A stretch of 64,000 bases of DNA from Callorhinus ursinus (lineage: Eukaryota; Chordata; Mammalia; Carnivora; Otariidae), in contig NW_020312968.1 of assembly GCF_003265705.1 (NCBI RefSeq), positions 3,157,519-3,221,518 on the forward strand, in the 5' to 3' direction. This document shows, piece after piece, positions 24,940 through 37,299 of the stretch. The position numbers and the translations under genes were made by a program. Position 1 is the first letter of the stretch. Each line of letters starts with the position of its first letter. Below the pieces are notes generated by a model. It had not been told where the DNA came from and ran no database searches. It saw only the letters and a list, made by a program, of their open reading frames with translations.

Positions 24940-26350
24940 ATTGTCCCTTTATCTAGTTTTTAAATTATAAAAATATACGTGCTTGTTTTATTAAGAACGA
25001 TGGTATGAAATATATGAAGAAACACACACTCCTACACCCTCGATTACCTTCCCCCAGTGTAATTAAAATTAACAATTCCTATGTTACACAATCACATACA
25101 GACACATATATGGAAGTATATATATATATATATATGAAAATATCAAATATGTGCTTCTCTCGATGTATATGGTATTATAATACAATATACATTATTACAC
25201 AATTTTCTTTTCTTTTTTTTTTGTCTCTTAACAGTATGTCAAGTCTTTTAATATCAAACAATATTCCTTTCCATGGTTGGTTGGGGCATGACTATCCTAT
25301 TACAAGGAGAGACTGTCCCCTTAGAGAGACAGTCAGACTGTTTCTAACTTTTTGCCACTATGAAACAATGCTGTATTAACGATCCTTGTACACTATGTCT
25401 CATATTATGTATATACATGTGTATTTATATATATATGTAGTTTTTCTTTTATATTATAGTTTCTCAAACTACTGTTGACTCATAGCTATGTTTCTTTTTA
25501 ATGATAATGTCAGATTAGTTTCCAAAATGTTGTTGTAATCCACACTTTCACCAGCTTTATTTGAGAGAACTGTTTTCCTCTATCCTTAGCAGCCCTAGGT
25601 TTTCTTTCCCTTTAAAATTTTAGACATCCGATAGTAAAACTGGTATCTCATTTTTGCTTAATTTCATTTTTTCCTTGATTACTTGTAAGATTGAAACTTT
25701 TTTCATATATTCACTAACCATTTACTTTTTTTTAATCTTCTGAATTGCAAGTTTATTTCTTTTGGCCATTCTTCAGTGGGGTTATTTGCCTTTTTTCTTA
25801 GTGATTTTTTGGGAAGGTTATGTATGTTAGAGATTAATATTTGCTTGTCCTAAGTACTACAGGTAATTTTCCTAGTCCATTATTTATCTTTCGACTTTAT
25901 GACACGTTAACACAGTTTGTAAATACTTAAATCTTATGTAGTTAAATATGTCTCTTTTGCTTAATCATCTTGGAATATTTAGTATTTTAAATAAACTCTA
26001 TTGAATACACTCTTATAAAAATAATCTCCTTTGATTTTCTTCAAGTAGTTTTTTTACCCAATATTTTTACATTTGGATCTTTAATCCATGTGGAATTTAA
26101 TTTTAACATTCTTTCTTCCAAAGGGTATCACTTATGTTGACACCATTTATTAGTCAAAATGTTCATTTCCCACTGAGTTTGCAACACCACTCTTGTCGCA
26201 TATTAAGTGCCTATATATGCCTTCTGGATTGTGGATTCTGGTTTATGAATGTAGTAGCTGGTGCTGCTAGCCTGCACCTATTCCAGGACTCTGTTTTTGT
26301 GATCATACTAATTTATTTATCTTCGGTTTTGCAAGATGATGAAATGGTAC
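24940..26350 (-). mobile_element. Old L1 ORF2 relic, antisense, decayed
   Basis: Scattered matches to reversed L1 ORF2 are visible: CACTATGAAACAATGCTGTATTAACGA, TTTTGGCCATTCTTCAGTG, and TCTCATTTTTGCTTAATTTC. It has many substitutions and no coding capacity. A (TA)n run at 25117-25135 lies within it. Confidence 0.65.
25117..25135 (+). repeat. (TA)n run
   Basis: Nine TA units in an old L1. Confidence 0.9.
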
Positions 26351-26936
26351 AACAAAGCTCATTGAACTCAAAACCCACTTCACAAAATTAGACTTGTTTG
26401 CTTCTATTTATTTAGAGCAGGAAACAGATTAAATATTACATACGGTACGATTTTAACCTCTTTATGTTTATAATAATAATCTACCAGAATCATGGCAGAT
26501 AAGCTTATGTTCTCCAATCTATCTCATCTATCTCTAGCATATATCAAATATCTACTTTAGCTTACAAAATTACCACAGAAATTGCTGCATCCAATACACG
26601 CATTAGACAACTAAAAGAAAAATGTTGTCATGTTTTTCAAATATAAAAATAATCCCACTGGAAATAATCTGAATTTGTTTTAAAACAGGCTAAGCATCTC
26701 AACAAGTGTAGAAGAGGAGGAAAATAATTTCAGATGGAAGAACAAATCAAAGCAAAATTGCAATAGCAGAGATTTATGATGCAGCATGTTTTCCTTCATC
26801 TCTGGGTCTTTGATTGGAACACTTTCCCTATCTGGCCCACTCTGCACCCTCATTCCCTTTATCTGGCAAACTCTTGCTTATCCTCAGGACCTGAGAACCA
26901 ATACTGTTGGCTTATTTGATCTAAAAACTCAACTGA

Positions 26937-27125
26937 GGGTGCCTGGGTGGCTCAGTCGTTAAGCGTCTGCCTTCGGCTCAGGTCATGATCCCAGCGTCCT
27001 GGGATCGAGCCCCGCATCAGGCTCCCTGCTCGGCGGGAAGCCTGCTTCGCCCTCTCCCACTCCCCCAGCTTGTGTTCTCTCTTGCTGTGTCTCTCTCTGT
27101 CAAGTAAATAAAATCTTTAAAAAAA
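26937..27125 (+). repeat. CAN SINE with 14-bp target duplication
   Basis: AAAAACTCAACTGA flanks the element at 26923-26936 and 27126-27139. Confidence 0.92.
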
Positions 27126-27139
27126 AAAAACTCAACTGA

Positions 27140-30100
27140 TGGAAAAATGATTACTACCTATAGCTACAATTCATCTATAGGCCATATTTGTATGTGATCA
27201 GCAAATGTAACATACTGAATGGAATACTCTGGGTTGTGCACATAAAGAAATTACTTCAAAAATTTTTATGAGTACAACCTGAACCATCAAGGCCAGAAAT
27301 CCACAGCCCCAGCTCCAGGAAAAGAATTCATTTGATATAAAGTTCAAACCTCACTAATTTAGATAAATGCAGAAAAAGCCAACGAAAGAGATATGAATTA
27401 GAGATTATTTTTTTCAATAAAAGTAAGTTTTCTAACTTTCAGAAACATAGAAAGCTTGAATCAGCCAACAGATAACCTGATAATGAGAGGAAATTGGGGC
27501 ATCTCTTGGTCACTAGCTAAGAGAGATTTCTAATTAAATGCAAAATTTTAATTTTAATTAATAGCAGAAATGTTTAATTACATATAAAGGTTTTTTTTAA
27601 AAAAAAAACCTGTTTTTAAATAAAACACTTCTCTTGCAGCATTTGGGAACCACTAAATGTTTTCACTGAGAAAGCAAATATAAATTTTGAGCTGTCCACC
27701 ATTTGAATTAATTAGTAGAGTTTATATTAATGAGATCTTACGTTAATGCCTTTTGGCTCTCTCCTTTGAAGTGACTCATTTGGAGGTCAACTAGATGACC
27801 TTTTAATGCTTAATTCTAAATTTATCTCAGCATGTATTGGAAGTGATCTCTGCTCTTTTCACTGAACAATGGATGTTCAATATTTAACATTTTATTGAGA
27901 AATAGTCCAGGTCTATGATCCCTCATCTGCAATTCTGAAACCCAGAAAGCTCTGAAAAACCCTAGGGTTTTTGAAAATCTTTGACAGTGAACTCCGACCT
28001 GGTATTTATGGTCTTTATCCCACTATCTACATTTTGTTGCATAAATATTTGTGTGTCGTAGGGGGGCAGCCCTAGCATATTATACATTGTATGCATCATA
28101 TTACCTTTCCCAAATAAAAAAATATGCATTATAAAGTATATCCACAGGGATTTCTGATAAGAAATTATAGACTTATATTTGGGGAAGACTCAGTGGAGTT
28201 TTTGTTGCCATTATTAATGATGGCATTAAAGAATATTAGTAGTATCACTTATTGAGTACTTACTGAGTAGACACTACTTTAAACTGAGAGCTTGAGGCTA
28301 TAACTCTTCACTTTGAGACACGAAAAGACAGAGCTGTGTTGAATACAGCTAGTATCCCAACCAGGAATTCCAGGATTTACTCTACTATCTTCTGTATATT
28401 TGCCCGTAAGATTTTTCCCTTCATCTGTGGGTCCCTGTTTCATTCCTGCAAGTGGGTATTCTGTGCAGAAAATGGGATTATATACAAAGTCACATCTTAG
28501 CTCCAAACCCACAAGTATCTTCTTAAAGGCAAAGAGGTCGATGACTTTGCTCTTGGTTCCTTGAGGCACTTTGATGCACTCGTTTTTCCTAAGGATGAGA
28601 ACAATGGACTAGCCTAAGGAGTCCATTCATAATGCCATTTGGTCAAGGTCCTTAAATGCTCAGCTGCTTCCCATCTCAATTTCCTCCTTATAAAATGGGC
28701 TCAGAAGCCAGCTTTGCCCATTTCACAGGGTGACTGTAAGGCTCTGATGAGATCACATATGAAGGGCTGTGAAAGGTAAAATGTGGCCTGTGACACCTGA
28801 TGACTTTGACTTCATCACCCTACAAATACCTTCCCAAAGCAAAGTACCTTGACTTCTGAAATGTGACAGTCTACAATGCTTAATGTTCAGAGTTCTAAAC
28901 AGAGGTTGCCCAGAGTTGAACCCTCAAAGGAAGGAGAACGATGAAAGCCAGGGTGACTCTGAGCGGGCCCCGAAATACATTCCTCAGCTCCCAGGAATGT
29001 CTAGGCCAAAGTTGTCACTTGGGAACTGGCCATCTTCAGAGAGTGTCGCTGAGCTTGCAGACCCGCAGTGGTTAAATCAATAGTTAATGATGTTCGTCAT
29101 GTAATTTGAGCCTCTAGTTTGTTTATGCTAGACCAACTTTATCCATACTCCAAACAAATTATCTCTTATAATTACCAGCCCGAAGATAAATCTCTAAATG
29201 TTTTTCTGATGATAGTGCTGTGGTTGGCAGGTGTTAAAAGTGCCTCCCAGGGACAAAGATTGAAGATGAGCTTGCTTCCACAAATCCTTCAGGCGAGGAT
29301 GTTGAGCTTTCTATCCTGCCATGTGCAAAGGAGCCTTGTATGGTGCCCCGTTAATGAAATCTAATAGGCAAAGGTCATATATCTTTACAAAGAAAAATGC
29401 AAAGTGTGATAAATGTGATAAATGGGCTCCATGGGGCTCAGTGGACGAGGTTTGGTGAGAAAACCCGTGTTGAAACGTTGGTTGGGTTTTTCTCTGATGT
29501 TTACGCCTTAAATATCTCCTTGTGGTGATTCTCTTCACCTGGTAGAATGGTTAGAATAAATACAAAAACAAGAAATGTATGTGTCTTTAGTGCTTTGAAC
29601 CAAAGAGACTGGCCATCAATGTTAACAGTAAACATTAGCCACCAGAACCACAGTTTGTGTTACAGAAAAGCTGTAGATCTTTAAAGAAACCCTTTTTTTT
29701 TTTTGACCTACCTAATAGCAATATGCTTTTAAAGTCCCTTAAAGGAAGAGGTCCTAGGATCTATATGCTTCGATTACTGCCATCAGAACACTAAACAATG
29801 CATGTAAATGTGCAAGGTTTTATCCAAAATTTGTACTGTTTAGAAATACACTGAAAATCAATGTGCATAGAGCTAAAATGCAAGAACAAGTTAAATCTGG
29901 AATTACAAAGAGTTAAAGAAATCAGATATTGTTGAATTAAATCGCTGCTGGTTTTAGGAGAAGTTACCAGTTCATTTGCTGTAGTCGTACTGCTGAGCTA
30001 AGAGACAGTTCAATAAATCAACTCAAGCTTGATGGATTCTTCAATTCATTGAAATGAGTGTGTGGAAGAGAAAAGAAATCTCTTAGTATTCCCTCTTTGA

Positions 30101-31180
30101 CAAAAGGGTATGCAAAGAGCCTGAATGGATGAATGGTTGATTAATTTTGCCAGAAATTTTCTTGACAGCAGGAAATGTGTTTTTGCATTACTCTGTTTGC
30201 CTGGGATTTATTTGGTAGAATATGAATTATTGCATGTAAATTTGTACCTGAGGCTATGTTGCTAAAGTAGATAGCTCCTGGTGAGGTTTCTGACTATGGG
30301 ATCTGTAATATTTTTGTATGGTCTTGTACGCTACACCCTTATGAGTTGCCCTGTAGCAGTTTATATAAATGTCTGCTCTCACTGATATTAGTAGTAAAGT
30401 CAAGCACTTCCAGTGATTCAATATTGAGCGTGGTTTGAGTGATCATCTGTGCCCCTCTCAAGAAAGGATGGGGCTGGAGGCAACTAACTGCCAAAGCTTG
30501 ATAATTCCTAGACTCATCAACCTGGCAGTTTCCTTATAGATTCTTACCTTTAAATAAGGAAGAGAAGGCACAAGGTATCCCCTTGTGCTTCTAATTACAG
30601 AAAGCCTACAAATAAGCATGTTTCTTAGTTTTATCTCACCAAGAAGGGTTACAGCTACACAGGAAAAGACCTAGGCTGCTTTCAATGACAGCTGAACTTT
30701 GTGAGAGTAGAACTAGGGATAGACTCTCTCCCTTCCACTTCATATATTCCCCATGAAAGGCCATATGTGTGACCTTTTCTGGGTCATTGTCAAGGGTAGG
30801 ATGGCTCTTGGTTCTCAGAACCTCTGGGCAGTTGGATGATGCTATAAATGTTTCCATGTAGACCTTCTCTGCTACCATATTCAGACACTGGAATACTGGA
30901 AAGCAGAAGGCTGAAGCCAGTCATAAATTACGTAGCCCCACTTCCTGTTCATTTTGTCCTTCTAGGAGTTAGCACCGTCACTCCCTCTTTCTTTTAGATA
31001 CCGGACCAGAGATTATCTATGGCGTAAGGCACATCATACAACATTTTTCCTAACTTTGCAATTTGTGGATGTTTTATTCACACACCAACACCGAGTCTCC
31101 TGAGTGTGCTTACCACCACACTGCTTATACTGTTTTCAAAAATAAGTGTATAGAGAAATTCTCTGAAAAGTTTTCAAGTG
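27140..31180. other. Unique intronic sequence, nothing recognised
   Basis: About 4 kb with no repeat, RNA gene or coding frame that I recognise. Isolated A/T runs only. The low repeat density is mildly unusual for this intron. Confidence 0.5.
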
Positions 31181-31183
31181 TAC

Positions 31184-31243
31184 GTGCACGCATGCACACA
31201 CATACACACACTCACACACACACACACACACACATACACACCC
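31184..31243 (+). repeat. (CA)n microsatellite, interrupted
   Basis: CA repeats broken by CG, TG, TA and CT units, partly alternating with CATG. Confidence 0.95.
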
Positions 31244-31439
31244 CCTGCTAAGCCATTAGGCTGCAAAATAATTTCATCAACTATCCAAATTTGGCTTCTG
31301 ATATTTTCTCCTTAGATTGCAATAAGAGAATGAGAAGTGATTAAAAGAAATATGATGTTAAATTAGTTTCCTTTTCTGTTCATGTCAGACATGGCACTCA
31401 ACCTCAAATGAGGACAAATGGCATATACAAATGTACTAG

Positions 31440-31560
31440 AACAAAGCTCAGAAAATCTGGGTTCCAGTTCCTGCTCTACCGTCGAATAATTATGTGTGAC
31501 ATTGGGAATATTCCTGAAGCTTCTTGAGCCTCAACTTGCACATCTATTACAATGGATATC
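31440..31560 (+). repeat. MIR fragment
   Basis: CTGGGTTCCAGTTCCTGCTC and TTCTTGAGCCTCAACTTGCAC. Confidence 0.55.
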
Positions 31561-32002
31561 ACTAATTTTTATCTTGCTACCAGCTAGAAAATTAGTAAAC
31601 ATCAATTAAGATTACATTGAACATGTATAGAAAAGACAGTGTTGCTCTATAGACATAAAATTTTACTCCCCCCTTAAGTGTCATAACACATTTAGGTTTT
31701 GATCCTTTACGTGTTAACCTTTGTTCAATGACAGCTTTCTAGGCTGGTGCAGCCTAACAGGAGATCCTAAAGCCTTCCATGGTCAGTCTTCTAGTTACTT
31801 CTGCTATTTCCCTGTCCTTGGCTTCTAGGAGTCCAGCTCGTAGGCTCCCTCAGCTCTTTTGGTGTCTCAGTGACTTAATTTTCAGCCACCATGAAGCTAT
31901 CCACCAGTTATGACTAATGAGGAAAAAAAAACCCAACCTCAATAAAAAGAGAGGCTCTGTTTCTAAAATGTAAACACCAATGATTTAGAAACAAAAGACT
32001 TT

Positions 32003-32193
32003 CTCTTTTTTTAAGATTTATTTTAGAGAGAGAGAGAGTGCACATGGGTTAGGGGGAGGAGAGGCAGAGGGAGAGAGAAACTTACGCAGATTCTGCACTG
32101 AGTGTGGAGCCTGACGTGGGGGCTCGATCTCATGACCCTGAGCCAAAACCAAGAGTCAGACGCTTAACCAACTGCACCACCTAGGCGCCCCCC
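32003..32193 (-). repeat. Older CAN SINE, antisense
   Basis: AAAAGACTTT flanks it at 31993-32002 and 32196-32205. The body reads GGGGGCTCGATCTCATGACC and CTGCACCACCTAGGCGCC. Confidence 0.88.
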
Positions 32194-32924
32194 ATAAAAG
32201 ACTTTGTTTTGAAGCAGACTCTGCTCCTGCAAATGTCCAGTTCTAGTATTATAATCAGTTTGTAGGTTCTCACAAATTAGAGATTTGTCCTTCTATTCAT
32301 GGTTCTTTGGTTGGGAGTGACAGAAACTCAACTCGAATTTGCTTAAGGTAGACGAGGTACTAATTACTCTGCCTTTGTAAGTGGTAACCCTGGGTAGACC
32401 CAGCTCCTGGTACTCTTGGACTCAAAGTCAAACTGTGTCATCAACGCCTGTCTCTTTTTCTCTACCTCTTGCCGTTGCTTCTCAGCGTTGGTCTCATTCT
32501 CAGGCAGCTCTCTCGTGATCCCCCAAAATGGTCACGGGTAGCTCCAAACTTACGGTGATCCTTAGGTCTCAAGATCTCAGAGGAAGAGGGAGCTTCACAA
32601 AACTTCTATAAAGGTGCTAATTGACCTAGTGTGGGTTACATCTCATTCCTGAAATCATCATGTCGCCAAATAGGTGTGGTACAGTTTGGCTAGGTCCGAC
32701 TCACCGGCCACACCTAGAGCTCAGCTTGGGAGAAAGGACAGCTTAACATCAGCCACAAGAAGTGAGGAGGGCTCTCCCCCAAAGGAAGGACTGATGCTCA
32801 GACAAAATTGCTTATGTTTATGACAAATTAAACTCCTCTTTTTATTGGAAACTAAATGTTTAGTATGTACAATATTCCATGCACTGTGCTAGTATTTTAT
32901 ATGAAGCATTGTAGGTGAAGATAT

Positions 32925-32964
32925 TAAATTTTGTTTCATTCTTTTTTATGTCTGAATAATATTC

Positions 32965-33002
<38 letters not shown>

Positions 33003-33126
33003 TACATCTTCTTTATCCATTCATCAATTGATGGACACTTGGGTTGCTTCCATATCTTGGCTATTGTAAATAATGCTGCAATAAACGTAGGAGTGCATGT
33101 GCATTTAAGAAACAAAACAAACGAGA
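32925..33126 (-). mobile_element. L1 ORF2 fragment, antisense (5' inverted half)
   Basis: TCTTCTTTATCCATTCATCAATTGATGGACAC and TTGGCTATTGTAAATAATGCTGCAATAAAC are reversed L1 ORF2. A (TG)n array at 32967-33001 has grown where L1 normally has GTGTATATA. The L1 3' end lies in the opposite orientation just downstream, suggesting a twin-primed insertion. Confidence 0.7.
32967..33001 (+). repeat. (GT)n microsatellite inside L1
   Basis: About 17 GT units in the antisense L1 ORF2 fragment. Confidence 0.97.
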
Positions 33127-33339
33127 GGCGCCTTGTGACTCAGTCAGTGAAGCATCCAACCCTTGATTTCGGCTCAGGTCATGATCTCATGGTCATGAAA
33201 TCAAGCCCAGCGTCTATTGAAAAAGAATACATAATTTCAGCGGGAAGTCTGCTTGAGATTCTCTCTCTCTCTGCCCCCTCCAACTTGCGTTCACTCGCAC
33301 TTTCTCTCAAAATAGATAAATAAAATCTTTTTAAAAATA
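33127..33339 (+). repeat. CAN SINE inside the L1 at 32925-33585
   Basis: The head GGCGCCTTGTGACTCAGTCAG and tail AAATAGATAAATAAAATC are present. The middle departs from the other copies by an A-rich stretch (TTGAAAAAGAATACATAATTTC). It separates the two L1 pieces. Confidence 0.7.
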
Positions 33340-33585
33340 TGAGCAAAGGGGAAACAAAAGAGAGACAAATCAGGAAGCAGACTTGTAATTATAGAGAACA
33401 AACTGCTGGTTACCAGAGTGGAGGAGGTGGGGGATGGGGGAAATAGGTGATGGGGATGAAGGAGTGCACTTGTAATGAGCACCGGGTGATGTGAAATTGT
33501 TGAATCACTGTGTTATACACCTGTAACAAATATAACACCGTTAACTACAATTAAAATAAAAACTTTAAAAAATAAAAAGAAATTT
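33340..33585 (+). mobile_element. L1 3' end, sense
   Basis: The carnivore L1 3' UTR is recognisable by TATAGAGAACAAACTG, GGTGATGGGGATGAAGGAGTGCAC, GAGCACCGGGTGATGTG and the terminal AAAATAAAAACTTT. It probably belongs with the inverted ORF2 piece at 32925-33126. Confidence 0.75.
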
Positions 33586-33663
33586 CCATCTTTAACCAAA
33601 TTTTTAATTAATTAACTGCTTTTCTTAATCCTATCAGCTAGTATACATAAAAACATAAGTAGA

Positions 33664-33854
33664 GGGGCGCCAGGGTGGCTCAGTTGCTTAAGCATCTGCC
33701 TTCGGCTCAGGTCATGATCCCAAGGTCTTTGGATCCAGCCCCGTGTCAGGCTCCCCACCCAGCAGGGAGTCTGCTTCTCCCTCTCCCTCTGCCCCTCCCC
33801 CTACTCGTGCTCGCTCTCTCTCAAATAAGAAAACAAAATCTTAAAAACAAAACG
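33664..33854 (+). repeat. CAN SINE with 13-bp target duplication
   Basis: AAACATAAGTAGA lies at 33651-33663 and 33855-33867. Confidence 0.92.
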
Positions 33855-34004
33855 AAACATAAGTAGAAGGCTCCTACTGCAGAGCTTTATTTTTAAAGAG
33901 TCAAGGAAAGTAGAAGCAATGAGTTTTATGTCTTTAATAGACTCTTCCCTTTTCAGGTTAGGAATCTGAGGTCCAGAAAGGGAAAATGTCTTGTTTTGGA
34001 TCAA

Positions 34005-34180
34005 GGTGTCTCAAAATGTGGTCTCTATACCAGCCATATCAACTTCACCTGGGAGCTTGCTGGAAATGATGATTCTCAACTGGCCCCAGATCTATGTTAT
34101 CAGAAACCCTGGGAGTGGGACCCAGGTGTTTGTATTCAGAAGCCCTCCACGTGAATGTGATACAGCTAACGTTTAAGACC
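34005..34180 (+). mobile_element. MER5A-type relic
   Basis: GTGTCTCAAAATGTGGTCTC, AACTTCACCTGGGAGCTTGC and TATCAGAAACCCTGGGAGTGGG fit the family. Confidence 0.65.
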
Positions 34181-34302
34181 CATCAATTTACTGTGACCAC
34201 ACAATAAAATCAGAACCTGGAGAAGAACCTGTTTCTCCATCAATCTGGACCATTATGCTATCTGGCAAATGGGCCAGGCACTTTCTCTAAACCTCGCTGT
34301 TC

Positions 34303-34500
34303 TTTTTTTTTTTTTTCCTAAGATTTTTTTTATTTATTTGAAAGAGAGAAAGAGAGTGAGCTGGGGGAATGGGCAGAGGGAGAGGAAGAAGCAGACTCCC
34401 TGCTGAGTAGGGAGTCAGACGTGGGACTCGATCCGAGGACCCTGAGATCATGACCCGAGCGGAAGGCAGACACTTAACCGACTGAGCCACCCAGGTGCCC
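34303..34500 (-). repeat. CAN SINE, antisense
   Basis: It has a T-rich start, AAGATTTTTTTTATTTATTTG, and ends ACTGAGCCACCCAGGTGCCCCC. No clean flanking duplication was seen. Confidence 0.88.
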
Positions 34501-34764
34501 CCGACCCTTCTTCCAAACAGAAATTTGAGAGCTCACATAATGTAAACAATGGGCTCCAACAGAAGAATCTTAGATAGAACAGGACTCTTCTAACTGACAC
34601 AAGGTAAAGAGATAATTCGTAAACTCTACCTAAAGATGGACAATTTTCATTGACCTAATTGACAGAGAAATTCACCGTTAAAATCATTGTAGCTGTTGGT
34701 CCTGCTGCTGCTTCACTAGCACGTACTGACGGTTGACTCTCCAAGATCCTGGACGGAGCATTAT

Positions 34765-34945
34765 AGAAATTAGCTCGGTTTGTAAAGTAGCTTTTACCCT
34801 TATTTTCCCGATGAAAAAACTGAAGCTTAGCCTGATCCAGTAACTTGCCCAAAGGCTCAGAGATAACGGGGTATGGAGCTAGGATTTGAATTCTGGGTTG
34901 TCAGATGTCAAAACCCATGCTTTTAAGCCCCACATTTTAATATCT
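34765..34945 (-). repeat. MIR relic
   Basis: TTATTTTCCCGATGAAAAAACTGAAGC, GTAACTTGCCCAAAGGCTC and GAGCTAGGATTTGAATTCTGG. Confidence 0.65.
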
Positions 34946-35139
34946 GCTCATTTAAGAGAGTTAGATCTACTTATTTTACAAATAAAATGGGAACATATAT
35001 TTTTGGAATTTGGGGCTTCCCAGTGAGTATGCAAGTTCATTCAATGGGTAGAGAATAGAAACAAGAACCACTGATAGAAAAACTATGCCTACATGGCATG
35101 AATTGAAAACTATTTCTTTATATCATGTAGACCACTGTT

Positions 35140-35335
35140 CTGCACCCTAATTGCACATTAGAATAATGGCTGGAACTTTCTGGAAAATACATGGGTGCCC
35201 AGCCCCCCCATTAAGCCAGTTAAATTTAAATTTTAAAAGGTGGGGTCTGAGTATTTGTATTTTGTGTGTGTGTGTGTGGCTCCCTGGGTTATTCTAAGGT
35301 AGAACCAAGGTTAAGAACCAGTGCTGTAGATACAC
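35140..35335 (+). mobile_element. MER5-type relic containing a short (TG)n
   Basis: CACTGTTCTGCACCCTAATTGCACATTAGAATAATGG, a (TG)n at about 35265-35277, and AAGGTTAAGAACCAGTGCTG. Confidence 0.6.
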
Positions 35336-36004
35336 AGTTTCAGATAATTCAGGCTCAGAAATGGATTTTAATGAATTTTTCCCTGTAGTCTGTTATCAGA
35401 CATGGATGCTGGCCATTCACTGAATACTCACAATGCCCCAAACATGTTGCATTACCCTCAATACCCACCATATTTGGGGGTTACCATAATAGAATTAAAA
35501 GATAAATATGCATATCATTTTCAGGCATCCCAAATATCAGTTTTGGTGTTTAAAAATGCCTTATTTATCCATAACTGACCTGGGCTAATAGAATTTTTCT
35601 AGACTAAAAAAATCTCTGGAAAATACCCGGAGAAAAACTTTATTTTCCTGGCACAGGAAGTAAATGTTTTAGTAAAATCCTGGCCCTTTTTTTTTTTTTT
35701 TTTAAGAAAATCATCCTGCTTTTCCTTTGTTTGAGAGAATCAAAATGCTGTTTATTTTACAAGCATGCTAATATAAACTAAAAGACAATTGATGGAAATT
35801 TTTAATTTTTGCCTGCTTAGAAAAAGGAAACATTTGGCTGATGAGTGCCATGTATTCATGTAGATGCCCTCATCCCTGAATTTCTTTTTCTCCTATCTCT
35901 TAAACCAAATGGAATTAATGGTATGTCTTCCTTTATGCAGTAATGTTTCTGAAAAGGTTGGATGTGATTTGAGTTAAGTTTGCAAGATTCTCCCACTATT
36001 ATTC

Positions 36005-36230
36005 TCCAAAGTTGTTCTTAATTAGGGCATTTTTTGCCCTTTGGGGACAATTGACAATGTCTGGAGACATATCTGTCACAACTGGGGGAGTGAGTTTGCT
36101 ACTGGCATCCAGTGGGTAGAGGCCAGGATGCTGCTAAATACCCTGAAATATACAGAACAGCCCCCACAACAAAGAATTTTCCAGCCATTATGTCCATAAT
36201 GCTGAATTTGAGAAACCCTGCTCTAAAGTT
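36005..36230 (+). mobile_element. MER20 DNA transposon relic
   Basis: TTGACAATGTCTGGAGACAT, TGTCACAACTGGGGGAG, CATCCAGTGGGTAGAGGCCAGGATGCTGCTAAA and CAGCCCCCACAACAAAGAATT are diagnostic of MER20, a non-autonomous hAT element. It is nearly full length. Confidence 0.88.
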
Positions 36231-36817
36231 ATCACTTTTTTACCTGTTATGAATTTAGATTTTTCACCCCAGCATTTGGCCTGCTTAAAAGCCCTTCTAT
36301 AAATAACTCTTGTATAAAATGATAACATATAAACACAACTGTCCCAAATATGCTTTGCCTTTTAGGCAGGGGTTGTAGATCATTTTTCATTTGTATTTAA
36401 AGCATTTTGGTGTCTCATATGTATGGTGCAAATAGCAATGGAAGCGTGACCAATATAAGAGAGATCAGAGCATCTGAAGACATCAGGTACCGGAAAGGGG
36501 ATTCCTCACATTGACCAGAAAGGATAAAGGTGGAGGAGGCTTGGCCTCTTTTTCCTGAGTTCAGTAGATGGTACTATGTATTTTTGATTGATGAAGCATA
36601 ACTTATATTTTATAAGCTTAACACTTTTATAGATTTGCTTTGTCACTCCTTTTTTATAATAACTCTCTTAACTGGGGTCCAAACCACCATGAAATGAAAG
36701 TTAACGAAATCACTTCACTCAAGTTAACTTTCCAAGCATTGTATGTCTCTCCCTGTGACTTGGGCTTGGTTGGCTGGAAAGAAAATGGGGATTTGGGAAA
36801 TTATCTGGTCTGTGTGA

Positions 36818-36838
36818 AAGAGAGAGAGAGAGAGAGAG
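36818..36838 (+). repeat. (GA)n run
   Basis: About ten AG units within GTGAAAGAGAG...AGTCC. Confidence 0.9.
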
Positions 36839-37299
36839 TCCTTTGTGGTTGATAGCTAGGGGGCCCCCCGTGTGAGGATCTGCTCAGCCTCCTTTTCTAG
36901 GAAATGACTCTTACCCATCCCCTTTGTCATGATGAGTGCCATATCTCTATTTGTGGTCTTTCCGATTTCCCTCAGTTGCTTGGTGCAGGGCTAGGCACCC
37001 AACCCAAGTGGGAACAACCAGAATTTCTTCTCTGGGGTTTTCAAACTCAAAACCAAGAGGGAATGAACCTTGACTGAAACTGAAAGGTCTACCCTGTAGC
37101 TGCAGGGGCTCATGTTTCTTGGCACATAGAAGACGCCAGTTGGTCACACGAGAGGAGAATGAAACCAGAAGAGAATGGAGAAGCACATCCCTGGCAACCC
37201 TTGCCCCCCTCCCAACTTGCTCCCCAGTTCTTCCTTTGCCTTTTTGAGAATGCTCCCCAGATCCTTCTGACTTTCTTTCTCTAAAGTTGCTGTAAGTTT

